From: Lepeophtheirus salmonis | Lineage: Eukaryota; Arthropoda; Copepoda; Siphonostomatoida; Caligidae | Direction: 5' to 3' | Assembly: GCF_016086655.4 (NCBI RefSeq) | Contig: NC_052136.2 | Coordinates: 45,128,492-45,192,491 of the forward strand | DNA: 64,000 bases | Part shown: positions 48,285-59,479 of the stretch, piece after piece | Numbering within the stretch: the stretch's first letter is position 1 | Layout: each line of letters opens with the position of its first letter | Translations under genes and position numbers: made by a program | The notes under the pieces: model-generated | The model's input: the letters and a program-made list of their open reading frames with translations, nothing else | Told to the model about the DNA's origin: nothing | The model's database searches: none

Positions 48285-48440
48285 AGAAAAAAACGCAGAG
48301 TACTTACTGTTTGGGAGCATCGCTGGAAGAAGTGTGTAGAGTTACAAGGAGACTATGTTGAAACATAAGATAAAAAAATTCAGAAAAAATGTCTTGTATC
48401 TTTGTTGGGTCGGAAAATTTTCAGAACAACTTCGTACATA
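48285..48440 (+). pseudogene. mariner transposase C-terminal fragment
   Basis: In one plus-strand frame, 48,310-48,369 reads VWEHRWKKCVELQGDYVET, matching the C-terminal HRWxKCIxLxGDYVEK signature of mariner transposases. The preceding TQSTYC-like residues and following sequence do not extend the match far. No catalytic block is present. It is a small, isolated 3' fragment, and the sense strand is opposite to the N-terminal mariner fragment at 50.4 kb. Confidence 0.6.
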
Positions 48441-48444
48441 GACA

Positions 48445-50255
48445 CACATTCTTCATAGAAGATTAAAAGAAGTTATTGTTCTTCTTCATACTTCCCCTTC
48501 AGTTCCAACATGCATGGAATCCACGGGAGTAATCCTAATGACAATGATCCAGATGTGGCTAAAAAATTAATGCATTCTTTTATTCAATATATTTCCTTTG
48601 TTTAAATATATATCCATTCTCAAATGAATCTTTTTATAATTAATTTATAAAATATATAAAGAAGGTGCAATTTGTCACCCATTTACACAACTACTTCCGT
48701 CATAGATAATAATTATCTATTTAATTAATCATATTATTTAATGCCATTAACTTAAGATATATCTATGTATATTGTAAATATATATACGCGTAGAGAGAGA
48801 ACCTAAACTTCAAAGGCATGACATAAAGCCAAAGGATATATTTAATCTACTTATGATTCATATGGATATTTTTAGCTGAGATAAGGGGAAAATTAATTTT
48901 TCTTCGAAATTAGATTACTGTTACAAAAGAAAATTGAAGGATAGAAATTGATTGCTTGTCAATTTTTTTACTAGACAAAAAAAAATGAGGAAAATAAACC
49001 TTCTTTTTTTTCCATCTATCAAACTTTGAGGGACTAAATTGTTTAATTGAGACAGTTACATTCTTTATGTATTTAAAAAAATATATATATATTGAATTTT
49101 GAATACAGGGTGGTCGGAAAATAAACTTAAATGAATTTGATGCTAATAATTGCATCAAACTTTTTATGGTTCAAGAAGGAGAAAAACAATTCTTAATTAA
49201 ATGTCTCAGTGTCTCATTTCGAACCAATTTGGTACAAAATTTATTTAAATTTTCTTATTCAACATGAGATTAAATTAGTTAATAAATTAAGTCAGCTCTA
49301 TGTAGCTTCCATATTTTAAACATCTGTTATACATACTTATATTTATATAAGTTGAAGAAAATTGTCTCTTTTTAAAATTCCCTTATAAGAAGTTGAAAAA
49401 TGTGGACTACTTTGGACTCATTATTTAGTGACATACGCTCTAAGAAGAGGCTAAATCCTCTAACAACTGACTTATATGGAAATGTTGTAGATATTTAGAT
49501 GTACTTCTTCGAATATCTTCCAGATTTTCATGTCAAAACTAAAGTCGTCAACCCATAACTTCCTTCAAGTAAACGATTTTTTGGAGATTTTTTAATAAAA
49601 GGAGGAAAAATTGTGTAGGGTTTTACTAGAAATAATCATAAAGTGTTGATGCTCGTTCCCAGTCTAATAGTTCAAGCAACGGATATGTGAATGAACAATC
49701 AGTGTGGGTTATATAATGTGTGGGATAAAATACATAGACTCTTTATTTGTACAAGTTAAAGTTGAAAAGATAATGGTGGAATTTACAATGTTTCATCACG
49801 TAAATCTTAACAGCGTGGAGACCAGGTACATCTTTAACTCCGCCACCCCTTCAAATCTTATACTTTGACTAATGAATCGCTGATTTGGTTACTGGTGGAA
49901 AGGAGTATAAATGTAATTAAGAGAAGAAAAGGCAAAAATCCGTATATGTGAACTCCCTTTAGTCGTACGTGGAGGCAAGAGAAGGAGGAGAAGGGTGCAT
50001 ACAGTCCCAATTATAAACAAATCTAACGCTTCATGTCAAAAATTGTCGACAACAACGAAACATTCATATTATAATTATTAGTATATATAATTTTTTTCTG
50101 AATATTTTTTTAATTTTCTCAATTAATTTGACCATTCCAATGTGATTTCCCTCTCCCTCCCTGGCCCGAATAACACCGGGTTTACAGACCACAAAAGAGT
50201 ATATGTCGGGTACCTGGTGGCTTAAAACCTACAGTAAAGTTCTAATGTGGGGGGC
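48445..50255. other. no gene recognised; isolated Tc1-like end motif
   Basis: TACAGGGTGGTCGGAAAATA at 49,105-49,124 resembles the inverted-repeat end of Tc1/maT-like elements, but no partner end or transposase was found beside it. Around 50,140-50,250 the DNA is unusually G+C-rich (CTCCCTCCCTGGCCCGAATA, GGGGGGCCC) with no readable frame. Confidence 0.4.
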
Positions 50256-50299
50256 CCTTTTCTTTCTTATAGAAATTGAAAATAGTGAATCCTTGTTTT

Positions 50300-50562
50300 G
50301 ATTAGAAAATTATTTCATGTTCTGCTTCAATTTTATCTATTATTGTACCTACATTTTCTACAAATGGCCTTCCAATGCGTAGTGGATATTTGATATCAAA
50401 ATCATCGGAACAGAATCCGCAATACTAAAATTGTGCGTCGTTGGATGTTATAATATCAGAACCCTAAACAATATACACATTTTCAGCCTCCCTGCTTATA
50501 TTTTCTCCTTGTTCGAAGAAAAACTGTAAGATATGACGTCTTTTCTTGTTGCTGATATCCAT
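50300..50562 (-). pseudogene. mariner transposase N-terminal fragment (cecropia-like)
   Basis: From ATG at 50,562 on the minus strand the sequence reads MDISNKKRRHILQFFFEQGE, then SREAENVY, TSNDAQF, FDIKYPLRIGRPFVENV and IIDKIEAEH. These are the first helix-turn-helix and the GRP linker of a mariner transposase, and they resemble the 3.2-kb copy (SQAAKNV, HAQFWF, FDFKDAPRSGR). Two stops replace residues near Y/V and W positions. Nothing of the catalytic domain follows below about 50,290. The start codon matches the expected N-terminal position of intact family members. A perfect 15-bp hairpin lies 85 bp upstream. Confidence 0.75.
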
Positions 50563-50646
50563 CTTTGACGCACGTTCAAACAATCACAAAACTGTTTGAA
50601 AAGTTTTTTATTAATTAATCTTATTTGTCCAACGCTATTTTAGTGT

Positions 50647-50685
50647 AAACTTACCCTACTTTTTTAAATCAAGTAGGGTAAGTTT
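50647..50685. repeat. perfect 15-bp hairpin, 9-nt loop
   Basis: AAACTTACCCTACTT (50,647-50,661) and its exact reverse complement AAGTAGGGTAAGTTT (50,671-50,685) flank the loop TTTTAAATC. The arms contain a GC-bearing TACCC/GGGTA core, unlike ordinary A/T palindromes here. No T-run terminator or gene adjoins it. It could be a foldback remnant or paired element ends. Confidence 0.7.
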
Positions 50686-50689
50686 CCTC

Positions 50690-51690
50690 AATGCCCCCTA
50701 AAACCACCACTCCCTGCAGTTTATAGTTTGCTCACACCTGATGCTTGCATAACATAAAAAATCCCCTAAAGATCGTATTGAGTGAATATTTGAGATTACT
50801 TGAAACCAAAGTAATAAATTATGTAACTCCATCTTCAAATATACTGCTCCTAAACAATCATCTTGGCACAAATATCATCTTTCTTCTTAATGCTTGTGTG
50901 AGCTAATGTTCCAAAAAAAGAGAAAAGGGATAAAACACATCAGGAAATAGCTTCTTCCGTTTGGTTAATTATTTTTACATTCATGTAATGGACAAATATG
51001 TCATTTGCTTCTATTTATGGATAATGAGAAAACAGGTAGTGATAATTACAATAAGGAAAAGTCCTCAAAAAGAAAAGAAGGACACGGAAGAAGAGCAGAA
51101 GTATCATTAAGGATAAAGAGAATTCATACGGATTTAATGATTCTTTATGTACAATATATACTCGTATGTATAAATTTATTTTTTTCATTTACTAATTGGA
51201 AAAGGATAGACATTTATGAGGATTCTTTGCCAGATATCCTAGGGGCATGGTGATGATGATAGTAAAAGAACGTAAACATATATTTACATAAAACCTCTTT
51301 TTTCTTCTTTTGTGTGTGGGTAGCCATTTTTAGTGATGATGAGGGACAAGTTAAACAATCTGTCTTCCCTAAGATCCTACGTGTTTTAAACATATTTAAT
51401 CTTCTACACTTTGACTTGAGAAAACTGCTACAGTGCAGAGTGATCAAACGTCCTCTATACCCAGGACACATCTTTACACAGGATTTTTTACATCATATCT
51501 GGGAACTTTTTTATAAATTCAGTTTTTTGTGGGCTGTTTTGGTTTTCATTTTTTGAAATCGTTATATAATCTGTAGATACTTTCTCATATCTTACTAGTC
51601 ATTTTTGTCACTTTGCAACCTCATGTTTCATAATTAAAGCAACATCATAAAAATTTCATCAAAAACAAGTAGCTGAGTAAGATTGAAACA
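50690..51690. other. no gene recognised
   Basis: Frames of 80-85 codons on both strands (51,005-51,556) have no recognisable domains; they overlap on opposite strands and look accidental. Confidence 0.4.
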
Positions 51691-51699
51691 CAATTTATT

Positions 51700-52347
51700 A
51701 CAAATAGTAGATATTTCATACACTAAATATCATTCCATTCAGTATGAACACATTCAGTTTTGATTCCATTGTTCATGATCAAGATGGGTGGGTAGATTTT
51801 GCAATTTGAAGCAAGGTTTTCTAAAACCATGATTAAAACAGTATGTTTGGTTTCAAAATTGAAATCAGTTTTTGCCAGTTTTCTTGGTGGCTATATACCT
51901 ATCCTTCCGGCTGTTGGGGACTCTGTAAGACCTGAATAACTTATCATCATCAGAAGAAAAAAATCACTACTGAGCTTGCTTTCATGACGTTAAAGAGTCA
52001 GTTTGATCTAGCTCGCCTTTTCTCCTTGGATTTTCATAATTCAGACGTATTTTCCTTCTAACCTTTTACTTTACTCCAGGATCCACCTTTGTGATCTTAT
52101 TCATGGTTGTTGTTGATTTAGCTATGCCTCTGTGGGGACTTCGTACAATCATATCTTTGAAGGCTTTCACAACAGTCATTGTACATATATTCCTCTTTCT
52201 TTTCTGACCAGGCTTTCTAACAACCATTCCACGAAATTCTATAATCTGATAACCTAACGTTCTGTTGACGAAAATCTCCTGTTGATGTCCATTACATATT
52301 TCCCGGGGAGGAAATTTAATAACAAGATTTATTTCGATGCATTTCAT
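51700..52347 (-). pseudogene. Tc1-like transposase relic, N-terminal half
   Basis: The first 93 codons are open from ATG at 52,347 to 52,066. MKCIEINLVIKF is followed by VVRKPGQKRKRNICTMTVVK and AFKDMIVRSPHRGIAKS, the two helix-turn-helix segments and GRKR-type linker of a Tc1-like transposase. After a stop the same strand continues with VRRKIRLNYE. Near 51,885-51,960 comes DDDKLFRSYRVPNSRKDRYI, the SDEKLFTVDxxxNxRxDRY block with the first catalytic Asp. MVLENLASNCKIYPP (about 51,800) corresponds to the MVLGVVASDGKKMPP strand. The second and third catalytic Asp are absent. The frame is broken by several indels, and no inverted repeats were found. Degree of decay is moderate. Confidence 0.8.
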
Positions 52348-52349
52348 CC

Positions 52350-54435
52350 TTTTAGTCGAAAGAAAAAATATTTTTACTGATGAACAAACTTCATGCTAAG
52401 TTTTTATCACGCAACCCCATCGTAACAAAACATGCTTCCCTGAATGGAATAACCAAATAAACATGAATTTGTATAGGACATTTCAATCGTTAGCTTAAAA
52501 AGATGGGAGAGATAAGAGAAAGTTGTAACGGGCCTCTTTGTCAAACATCAAGTAAGTTACAGATTTTACATCCCAATTATTTTTATAAAGTAAATTAAGA
52601 AAAAGGAAAGATAAAATTAAAATTGATTTTTCGGAAGATCAATATTTTTATAATAGTGCGGTCAATTTTTTTTTCATTTTTTTGTAATTTATATTATATG
52701 ACTTATTAATTATTTTGGTGTTAGTTAAAAATTTTATCAAAATTATAGAACAAATGTTGCAGTTGCCCTCGTGGTGATTATTATTTTTAATTAATTTGAA
52801 TTTTAAAAACCAGCAGTGAAATCATGAAATTAATAAAATGTATATCATTCTCAGTTATTTTTATGAAAAAAGTTATTAGCTATGTTAAAAAAAGAAGATA
52901 CTTTTGAAATATTTAACCCAATTTTAAATTAGTTTATTCAAGTTATAAAAATTAAAAAAAAACATTTTGAATCGTTAAAATATCCTCTGACTTCACATCT
53001 TCGAAAACAGGACTATATTTGGTCCATTTATATTGTTATTTCAGCAATGTAATTGAACCCTAAACTGGAACGAATATATTGAAGTGTAAGAGTTTAGCTA
53101 CAATCAAATGCGTATATATTGTATACATTAGCTTAAGTTAAAATCTTAATTATCAATCCCCCATAGAACTTGAAGCATGATTCTAACTCCTAACATCCTG
53201 TTTAGACCAAATGAATCATAGCTAAATTATTGTACAAATTCTTTCAACTTGGATTGTTTTAATAGATCCGAATTTGTTACAAACTGTGACTATGCCTAAA
53301 ATATAATTTATGTTTAGCTATATTGTTTTATTTCATTAACTTTGTATAGTAAAATATACCTCAACTTACCAATTCACCCTTATTACAGCTTTTAAACCCA
53401 ATTTATTTTGTTTACTTTCTTAAGTACGCGTAACAGATTGCTCAAGATGGCTGAACGATAAAAAAATTAATTGAATGGAGCGCTTAAAAAAAATATGATA
53501 ACGATTAATTTTATGAATTGGCCACATATATTCTAAAACATAAAAGCCTGACTTTATGGATTTAAAATTTACAGCAAGTATATTTGTTAGTCAGAAAACA
53601 CTGCGATTGGATTTCTGTCATTCATAATATGTATCAGTGATTTAAATATAATCTAAATATTATTACATCTTAATCCATTTTACTATACTTGAAAGTTAAT
53701 AATTCAATCCCTTGAAAAATTTCTCAAAAAATAATAGTACTAGTATAATTTTCTTAATTTCTAAATCAATTTGATTATTTTTTCCTATGAAATCGGCTAC
53801 AGCTAAGGAAAAAGGTGCAATATTTAAGGATTTGTAGTAAGATGTCTATTATAATAAAGGTTCTAAGTGGTAAATTATTTTAATATATTTAAACAATAGT
53901 AAAAATATATTATTATATTGTGTTAAATATTGTCGGATCAAAGCAGGCTTGGATAATTGAGTCAAAAGACAAAATATGTTGCAACGGTACCAATCTCTCC
54001 ACATACATACATGTTATCATGGCTTTCAACGAATAGAAATTAGCTTAACTACTATTATAAATGAGTAATTTTCTATTGGCAAGCAGTTTTGAGTATTGGT
54101 TTTTTTTAGGTCAACTGTCAAGAAAATTGATATTATGTTTTATATATTATATAAATTCAACTCAAAAAACTATTCTGTGTTAGATATATATTATAGGTAA
54201 TGGGTACATATGTATACCCTGAAAGAATTAAAAGAAAGCTTAAAATATGCATTTACGTAACCCATGGCTTGGGTTTTTTAAATCATAAAAATGCATTTCC
54301 TTATCAAAATAATTATAGTTTGATTGATTTATTATTGTCAACACATACTATCAAAAAGAGGGGGGGGGGGATATTCATTTGGACATAAGCTAGTAATATA
54401 TGCATATATTATACATTATACACATCAAAAAGGTA
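52350..54435. other. AT-rich DNA, no gene seen
   Basis: Nothing recognised. An 11-G run at 54,360-54,370 lies just before repeat C copy 2. Confidence 0.45.
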
Positions 54436-54439
54436 TACA

Positions 54440-54810
54440 CACACTAGTGATGAGCTTCAACATTCTTGACCGATCTGAGATCGTCATAACTTATTTTGGA
54501 CCCAACTAATTCGGTCGGAACTAGTCACATAACAAAATTTACATTTTATTTCTGCTTCCTTTCCCTTATCGGCGTTCGGAAAGTTGATTGGTTGTATTAA
54601 AACTAACTTTTGCTAAACTACGAACAATTCCCAAGAATTCTCAAATAATAATTCTGTAGAATTGACTTACTACTACCAACTGATTTTCGGCCTTTTCTCA
54701 CTTTTTTTATATAGCAATGATGCATAAACAATAAAAGTCAACCTCCGAAATCCGATTAACAAAAAAGAATGTTCTTGATTAGTTTCTTTAGAAATTCGGT
54801 ATATTAAGAT
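54440..54810 (+). repeat. dispersed repeat C, copy 2 (partly inverted relative to copy 1)
   Basis: CACTAGTGATGAGC and TTTTGGACCCAACTAATTCG (54,493-54,512) parallel the start of copy 1 at 13,985-14,035. Interior blocks match copy 1 in reverse complement: TTGATTGGTTGTATTAAAAC, AATAATAATTCTGTAGAATT, and ACCAACTGATTTTCGG near 54,678. A terminus in one orientation with interior blocks in the other would be expected of an element with inverted ends inserted in the opposite orientation. Non-coding. Confidence 0.45.
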
Positions 54811-54814
54811 TTTA

Positions 54815-55060
54815 AAGTTGATTTGTTGATATCATCATGTTGCAATGTCATATAAAGTATACAAGATTTTATAAGTATGTAGCTGTATAATAGGGATGGG
54901 GAGAGAATGGATCTACTAATTAAGACCAAAAAAATAGATACAGGGTCTGACCAAAGTATTGATCCACATTGGTCCAGAAAAAATCATACTCTCCAAATTG
55001 GGGCAAAATCAGTATTGAACTGAGTCTCAAGACTAGTATATACTAGTATCACGGAGTAAG
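54815..55060. other. no gene seen
   Basis: Short GGTC/GACC-rich stretch (54,895-55,040) reminiscent of hAT subterminal motifs; nothing firmer. Confidence 0.3.
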
Positions 55061-55064
55061 TAAC

Positions 55065-55250
55065 ACAGAAGATTTTAGTTCATTAGAAGTGTAAGTCTTT
55101 GTTGAACTCGGAGTGGAATTAAGGTTTGACCTAGAAGTAACTCTTGGCAATATCCTTACTAGATACAAAGTGATATTTGTGTTGATATCCTCTCTCACAT
55201 AGCTCCGTCTATCAGATTTAATGAAAGTTCTTGAGCGCTATAAAGCTAAA
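55065..55250 (+). repeat. dispersed repeat B, copy 2
   Basis: ATTAGAAGTGTAAGTCTTTG, CGGAGTGGAATTAAGGTTTG, TTACTAGATACAAAGTG and TTGATATCCTCTCTCACATA run parallel to 55,565-55,710. It forms a direct pair with the next copy about 480 bp downstream. Confidence 0.65.
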
Positions 55251-55439
55251 AGTTATCATTAATATCATATGAAATTAAACTAACTTGGTTTTTAATATAA
55301 TTTATACTCAAATTTTATGATCTCAAAATACATACAATTATTTATCAATGAAATAAATTACTAATAATGATCTCTGGAGCTGTAAAAAATAAGACATAAA
55401 ACAAGAGCAACACTTGTTCTTTTTCTAACTGAACATTGT

Positions 55440-55770
55440 TTTTGTTTTGTTTTTTTACTTTCCAAGGTTGTTATCATTATTCTATCATTCTTGAGAAGGG
55501 AAACTCTAACCATAAACTATGTCTGATCTGAAAGAAGAAGTAACACTGTGGATGTGTTAAGAAATTAGAAGTGTAAGTCTTTGTTAGACTCGTAGTGGAA
55601 TTGAGGTTCGACGTAGTAGTAATTCTTCCCAATATTGTTACTAGATACAGAGTGGGGTTTATGTTGATATCCTTTCCCGCATAACTGCGTCAATCAAATT
55701 TAACGATACGTCTAGAAGGCTAAACTGTAGTCATCTCAAATATTCTTCAAATTGTTAGAGTTATCATATC
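55440..55770 (+). repeat. dispersed repeat B, copy 3 (longest)
   Basis: This is the most complete copy. It contains the 5' part (CCAAGGTTGTTATCATTATT, TTCTTGAGAAGGGAAACTC, shared with 46.68 kb), the middle (ATTAGAAGTGTAAGTCTTTG, TTACTAGATACAGAGTG, shared with 55.08 and 39.1 kb) and the 3' block CTTCAAATTGTTAGAGTTAT. No open frame spans it and no flanking duplication was defined. It is probably a non-autonomous element or an old LTR-like or SINE-like repeat. Confidence 0.6.
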
Positions 55771-55774
55771 AATT

Positions 55775-57480
55775 TTCAGTTTATTTTTTTAATATATTGA
55801 CACGTCATATGATTTACAACTATAGTTATCTCAGTTTCCCTCGTGCACAGAAATTGCCTTTGGGAAAATTCTTCAAGCTTGATAGACTTTCATATATATT
55901 AAACTATCGATTTAATAGTATTCAAAGAGGTGCAACTTTTTGAAATTCAAATAGTAATCAATAATGAATTTAATGATATATTCTTTCAGTGGACAGAGGG
56001 AGATTGGAGCTACTTGGTGCACTTTTCACTTTTTAGCATATGAAGCAGCTTGTATAGTTGATACTAACCTTTGTGGGTTTTTTTTTTTTTTTTGGTAAAC
56101 TTTAAAACTTTTTTTTTATATTTTTACACAATAGTTAATTGTATGCGTTTTAGTTATAGTATCAATTTAATATTCACAATTTTGTTAGCCAACTTGCCCT
56201 CTAGCTACTATTTGGCTTCAAACACCAATACTTAATTTAATACTTGAGTGATTAACTCTATTTGACTTGTAAATTAACCACAAATAAATATATTTTATAA
56301 AATAAAACAATTTTAACTATTCATATTAATACTTGAGTTTTAGAAGAGAATTAATTAACAAAAAATAAATTACCTGGAGCTTGTAAATTTTGAAAATGAG
56401 CCTAAGAACAGGATTTGGTGTACCAACGACCCTCGAAGAGTCATAGATAATGTATCACTAATAGTTAGTTATTCAGTCTAAAATCTGCGTGAAATTGTAG
56501 AGTCACAACTTGCCCAGTGCAAAAATTAGACCCCATCTCCTCTATCTAAGAAAGAAACTAAACAGTTTGTATACCTTTTTTTTTCTTAAGCAATACAATA
56601 CTTTATATTTATGCAATTGTCGTTTTGAAAAAATAGCCTTTGATCTCTCACATTTAAAGTGCTGTAGGTTACTTTATGGCCTAAATTTTAGATTTGTGTC
56701 ATTATTTTTTTCTTTTTAAATGTTTTAAGCTCCGTCATTTAATTAATTGAAAAGTCATAATTAGGCAGAACTGTAAATCCCAACATCAAATTCAGTTAAA
56801 ATTAATTTGAATTGTGCTGGCTAGTGGCAGTTGGAGAGTGTCAGCCAAAATAACGAATATTCTGTTTTTATTTGATTTATTTGTTTTTATTTACGATTTA
56901 TTTATGGTAAACATTACTCCAATACTTATCCAATTTGAAAATTAAAGGGTAATTGCATGGGTATACTTTTGATCTTTTATTTTTAGATTAATTATCTGTG
57001 TAGGCTGCTAAAAGTATATTATCCAATCAAACAAAAACAATAGCGAAAAAGTACTATTATTTTTTACTTCAGACCTTTAATATTTGTACATCCAACTTGT
57101 TGTATTACAATTCTTTCTTAAACTCATCAAGCATCTCTTTTCCCCAGAGGCAAATCAAATAGTATTTACTCGTTAGTCAATATACTTTTACTTTATGATA
57201 GGTTGAATTTCATAATATTCGTTAGATTTGTCATTTATATCTATGAATTTACATTTATATTGTTGGTTATTAGTTGTAGTCACTTAAAATTTTTCTAATG
57301 GTAGATTAAATATATTTTTCTTCAAGTTTGATTAAATTATTAAAGTTATAAGATTAATTTTACTTATATCTCTCAAATCCAATAAACTAACAAATTTTAA
57401 ATTATTTTTGGGATTTTCCACAGTTCTTCTTTGATATGTCTGGCAAAGTGAATTAAAAAAATTAGGAGCATTTTCTTGAA
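55775..57480. other. AT-rich DNA, no gene seen
   Basis: No gene recognised. Near 56,146 there is a fragment related to the 45.59-kb tandem repeat. An 11-G run sits at 57,484-57,494, just before the hAT relic. Confidence 0.45.
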
Positions 57481-57499
57481 TTTGGGGGGGGGGGAATAT

Positions 57500-59245
57500 T
57501 GACCAAATTGTAGTTGAAGAAAAGATCTGTTTGGCAGAAATTGATGGTGCCTCAGGTAACACTACATCCAATTTAAAGAGGCACTTGAAAAGAAAACATC
57601 CCTCAGAGTTTTCTAATTTAGAAGTTTTATACGACAAAAAGAGATCATCTAGTGATATAGGGCATCACAATCTCAATCCCTTATGACAGAATTTGTTGCG
57701 ACAAAATCATTTAAAATTATTTTGGGTGAAGAATCCTTCAAATACTATGTTGTTGATCTAGTAGTCATTTGAAGAGTCTCTCTTCTCACTTTTGATTCAT
57801 CTGGGATCCAAGGACTCTTGAAGCCCATGGCTGATCAACTTGTAGTTGGACTTTCTCGAGAAACGATGAGGACATGTGATGGAAAGTATATAAGAAAGAA
57901 AACTCAGCTGATGAAAATATAAAAGGGAAATTAATTCTCATACATGTCACCTAAAGAATTTCCTGACAATAAATATTCAACTGCCTAAAGAAGTGTGAGG
58001 GGATACAAGTTTATACACTTTGAATTGTTGACATGAAAGGGAAGCATACAATCCAAGACACACGAATTATGGTGGAAAATATGATGAAAGTATTGAATAT
58101 ATCCAAACATCATTTGTGGCGGTCGTTACCAATAATGCCTCAGCTATGCTAAAGACAGTTCGTTTGCTAAATGAAGACATTGGAAGTGTGGTTGAAGACG
58201 AAGATGATGAAGACGAAGAATTTACTATGAGTATAGTCCCAACTGTAAACCACATACGTATGTGGCATTCATACACTCCAGCTTGAAGTGAAAGATAGAT
58301 TGAAGCGGGCGAAATTTCTGTCACTCTGAATCATGCTCGGCAACTTGTCAAAAATATAAGGAACTCCTACTTTCTGACTGTCATTTGGACGAAGACAAAT
58401 TAAATACCAATCTTAGATTATGTGACAAGACACAGTACACAGCTCAAGCTGGATAGGCTCATTGAGCTCTGAGGAATGGTTGATCATTTAGCAGCGGCGT
58501 CCAAAGATTTCTACATGTCAGAACCTATATGAATTTCAATTACTACATTGATTCATGTCCTTGAACTACCATATTTAGCTACAGTAAAAGTAAAAAAAGA
58601 AAATTGAAATCATTGATGTTTTTTTAAAAGAATAGTAGTCTTCGAAAAAAAAAACTCTCCTCTGCAGAAGGTATATGTGGAGAAGAGGTTCTAAAGTCCA
58701 TCACAAAACGAGAAGAAGGACTTTTTCCAAATTCACTATTCTCGGGAAGTGATTATCTCTATCCTAGATATTGTCTTCTACTAGAAGAATCTCATAATAT
58801 ATTTGCCAGAGAAGCTACCATGGAAACAACAATAAGAATTTTTCATATTAACGAGGAAGCAGGTCTGTTGACGTAATTGGACTTTAGTGTAAGTGACCAG
58901 GAACAAGAGGATGCCTTGGAGAGGGAATGAAATATTCTGGCGAAAGGTTCAAAGAGAACTCGTTAAACATTTAATCATAGCACAATAAAAATAGGATTGA
59001 AGGATGCAATCATCAATGTCAAGAATGGACCTCGACTCCGAGGAAAAACAGCCTTTGACACAAGAAACAAAGGTATGTCAATGTATTCCTCAGACGTTCA
59101 TTCCATTGCGTACATTTTATTGTCAAATCCATCATGAATGATTGTTTTCTGCCATTGAATTCATTTTAAGTCATCAGAGATCATCAATGAAGGAGGATCT
59201 ACTAAATGCAATCCTTTTCTTAAAAGCAAACTGGATATGTAAATA
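57500..59245 (+). pseudogene. BED-type hAT transposase relic
   Basis: This is a near full-length but heavily decayed hAT transposase on the plus strand. At the 5' end, EIDGASGNTTSNLKRHLKRK then HPSEF (about 57,537-57,610) is the C-terminal half of a BED zinc finger with its H-x4/5-H pair. The first Cys pair is lost. At 58,122-58,160, VVTNNASAMLKTVRLLNED matches the catalytic CVTDNAxNMxxA block, but the catalytic Asp reads Asn. An acidic EDEDDEDEE insert follows. Near 59,130-59,240, LFSAIEFILSHQRSSMKED and LLNAILFLKANW form the C-terminal dimerisation region. Stops and frameshifts lie between blocks. The Ser-rich antisense frame at 58,067-58,324 is an artefact of the acidic stretch. A GGGTACACAGCCTTG motif near 59,617 may be its terminal repeat. 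Confidence 0.82.
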
Positions 59246-59249
59246 CTTG

Positions 59250-59475
59250 TTATTTATTTTTTCTAATATATAATTTGTAAATATACTTAAGCGAAACAAA
59301 AATATTTAGTTTTTAAGTTTTTATAAAATCAAAACTATATTATTTACGTTTTCTTTTATTTATATACTTTTGTATGTGGACCACTTTGTAGAACATGATA
59401 ATTTTTTTACCTTTTGTTGTAGTGTTCATCAAAATTGATATATATATATTTATCTAACTGTATCACTTTCCAGAT
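59250..59475. other. AT-rich spacer 3' of hAT relic
   Basis: No frame; probably the 3' non-coding part of the hAT element. Confidence 0.4.
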
Positions 59476-59479
59476 TTGG

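Noticed and set aside
57332..57637. 101-codon minus-strand ORF
   Set aside because: Overlaps the hAT BED finger in antisense and has no domain of its own.
58067..58324. Minus-strand ORF with a Ser run
   Set aside because: Antisense to the acidic GAA/GAT stretch of the hAT relic.
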